Below are positions 22,359 through 22,633 of a stretch of DNA of 22,633 nt, piece by piece (position 1 is the first letter of the stretch; each line of letters begins with the position of its first letter). Both the position numbers and the translations under genes were made by a program. The stretch covers positions 1 to 22,633 of IMG/VR virus record IMGVR_UViG_3300035703_002457. The stretch is one strand, 5' to 3'. The stretch comes from a virus. The notes beneath the pieces were generated by a model. It saw only the letters and a list, made by a program, of their open reading frames with translations. It searched no databases and was not told where the DNA came from.

Positions 22359-22633
22359 CAAGGTAATTGTTAAATCACATTTTGTGATTGATAAGTCATT
22401 TCTGCTTATCTCTTCATATTCCTATGAAGTTCAGACTGTATCATCATCCTTTTGGGATGTTTGGCATTCTAGTCGTTGAGGAGCGGTAATTAATAGATTT
22501 TGTATTTCATACAATCTATAAAATACTCTTCGGTTAATCTGCTTAACTTTAAAGTATTTTCTTTATTAATGGATAGGTAGCAGTAAATTTTATCATTTCT
22601 TTTATATCTACAAATTTTAGATTTGATACCAAA
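22359..22633 (-). ncRNA. Group I self-splicing intron, 3' part
   Basis: Reading leftward, CTCAACGACTAGA (22480-22468) matches the conserved R element, CATCC/GGATG (22445-22459) forms P8, and GATACAGTCTGAAC (22442-22429) matches the S element. GACT and AGTC pair as P7. Three hairpins follow: CTTCATA-GGAA-TATGAAG (22412-22429, P9), GATAAG/CTTATC (22390-22410) and AATCACA/TGTGATT (22373-22389). The likely terminal guanosine is 22359, after which capsid coding resumes. The 5' splice site, internal guide and P1-P3 lie beyond the window. The order HEG-core-exon is the usual one for an intron with an ORF placed upstream of the 3' core. Confidence 0.85.
22490..22633 (-). CDS. Intron-encoded LAGLIDADG homing endonuclease, C-terminal fragment
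   Basis: The last 47 codons and the TAA stop are visible, beginning FGIKSKICRYKRNDKI and ending LTEEYFIDCMKYKIY. The phrase FG-KS-I-R-KRN, then a beta-strand, then L-L---YFI--MKYK matches the C-terminus of intron-borne LAGLIDADG enzymes as I know them, where the sequence usually ends near a PSMKYKL-like motif. The catalytic helices are upstream of the window. The stop lies ten bases before the intron's R element, so the ORF ends just short of the ribozyme core. The protein would spread the intron into intronless capsid alleles. Confidence 0.75.
   Translation of the reverse strand, partial: FGIKSKICRYKRNDKIYCYLSINKENTLKLSRLTEEYFIDCMKYKIY

Overview
The window is a stretch of an AT-rich tailed-phage (Caudoviricetes) genome. 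Almost every gene lies on the minus strand in tightly packed runs with short gaps or 4-nt stop/start overlaps. The products are dominated by virion proteins: capsid, neck/tail proteins, a beta-helical tailspike and tail-fibre-like proteins. The host cannot be named. Low G+C, Shine-Dalgarno (SD) sites on about ten genes and a consensus sigma70-type promoter point to an ordinary bacterial host. No rRNA, tRNA, integrase or CRISPR array was seen.

Layout, read right to left along the minus strand. (1) 22359-22633: the 3' part of a group I intron carrying the C-terminus of a LAGLIDADG homing endonuclease. (2) 21628-22358: the downstream exon of the major capsid protein gene, conspicuously G+C-rich, ending in two hairpins. 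(3) 19426-21534: the only plus-strand gene, a helix-turn-helix/LAGLIDADG/DNA-methyltransferase fusion with its own promoter. (4) 15061-19297: six virion-type genes, including a tandem duplicated pair. (5) 13331-15032: a coupled three-gene cassette of cysteine desulfurase, HNH nuclease and a 94-aa protein. (6) 13020-13253: a cold-shock protein with its own candidate promoter. (7) 9894-13023: two structural-type proteins, a GIY-YIG homing endonuclease and a zinc metallopeptidase. (8) 7186-9863: an Fn3/zinc-motif/His-rich structural protein coupled to a protein-kinase-like gene. (9) 6842-7185: the only long non-coding stretch, with a structured element, an alternating purine-pyrimidine tract and a dense GATC cluster. 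(10) 1-6841: a 1188-aa tailspike, a small holin-like membrane protein and a large tail-fibre-like protein that runs off the left edge.

Together this is a virion morphogenesis and host-recognition region invaded by several mobile nucleases: an intron-borne LAGLIDADG, a LAGLIDADG-methyltransferase, a GIY-YIG and possibly the HNH. It also carries enzymatic cargo (kinase, metallopeptidase, cysteine desulfurase, cold-shock protein). The strongest candidates for something undescribed are the endonuclease-methyltransferase fusion, which could cut and protect with one polypeptide, and the cysteine desulfurase-HNH-94-aa cassette.
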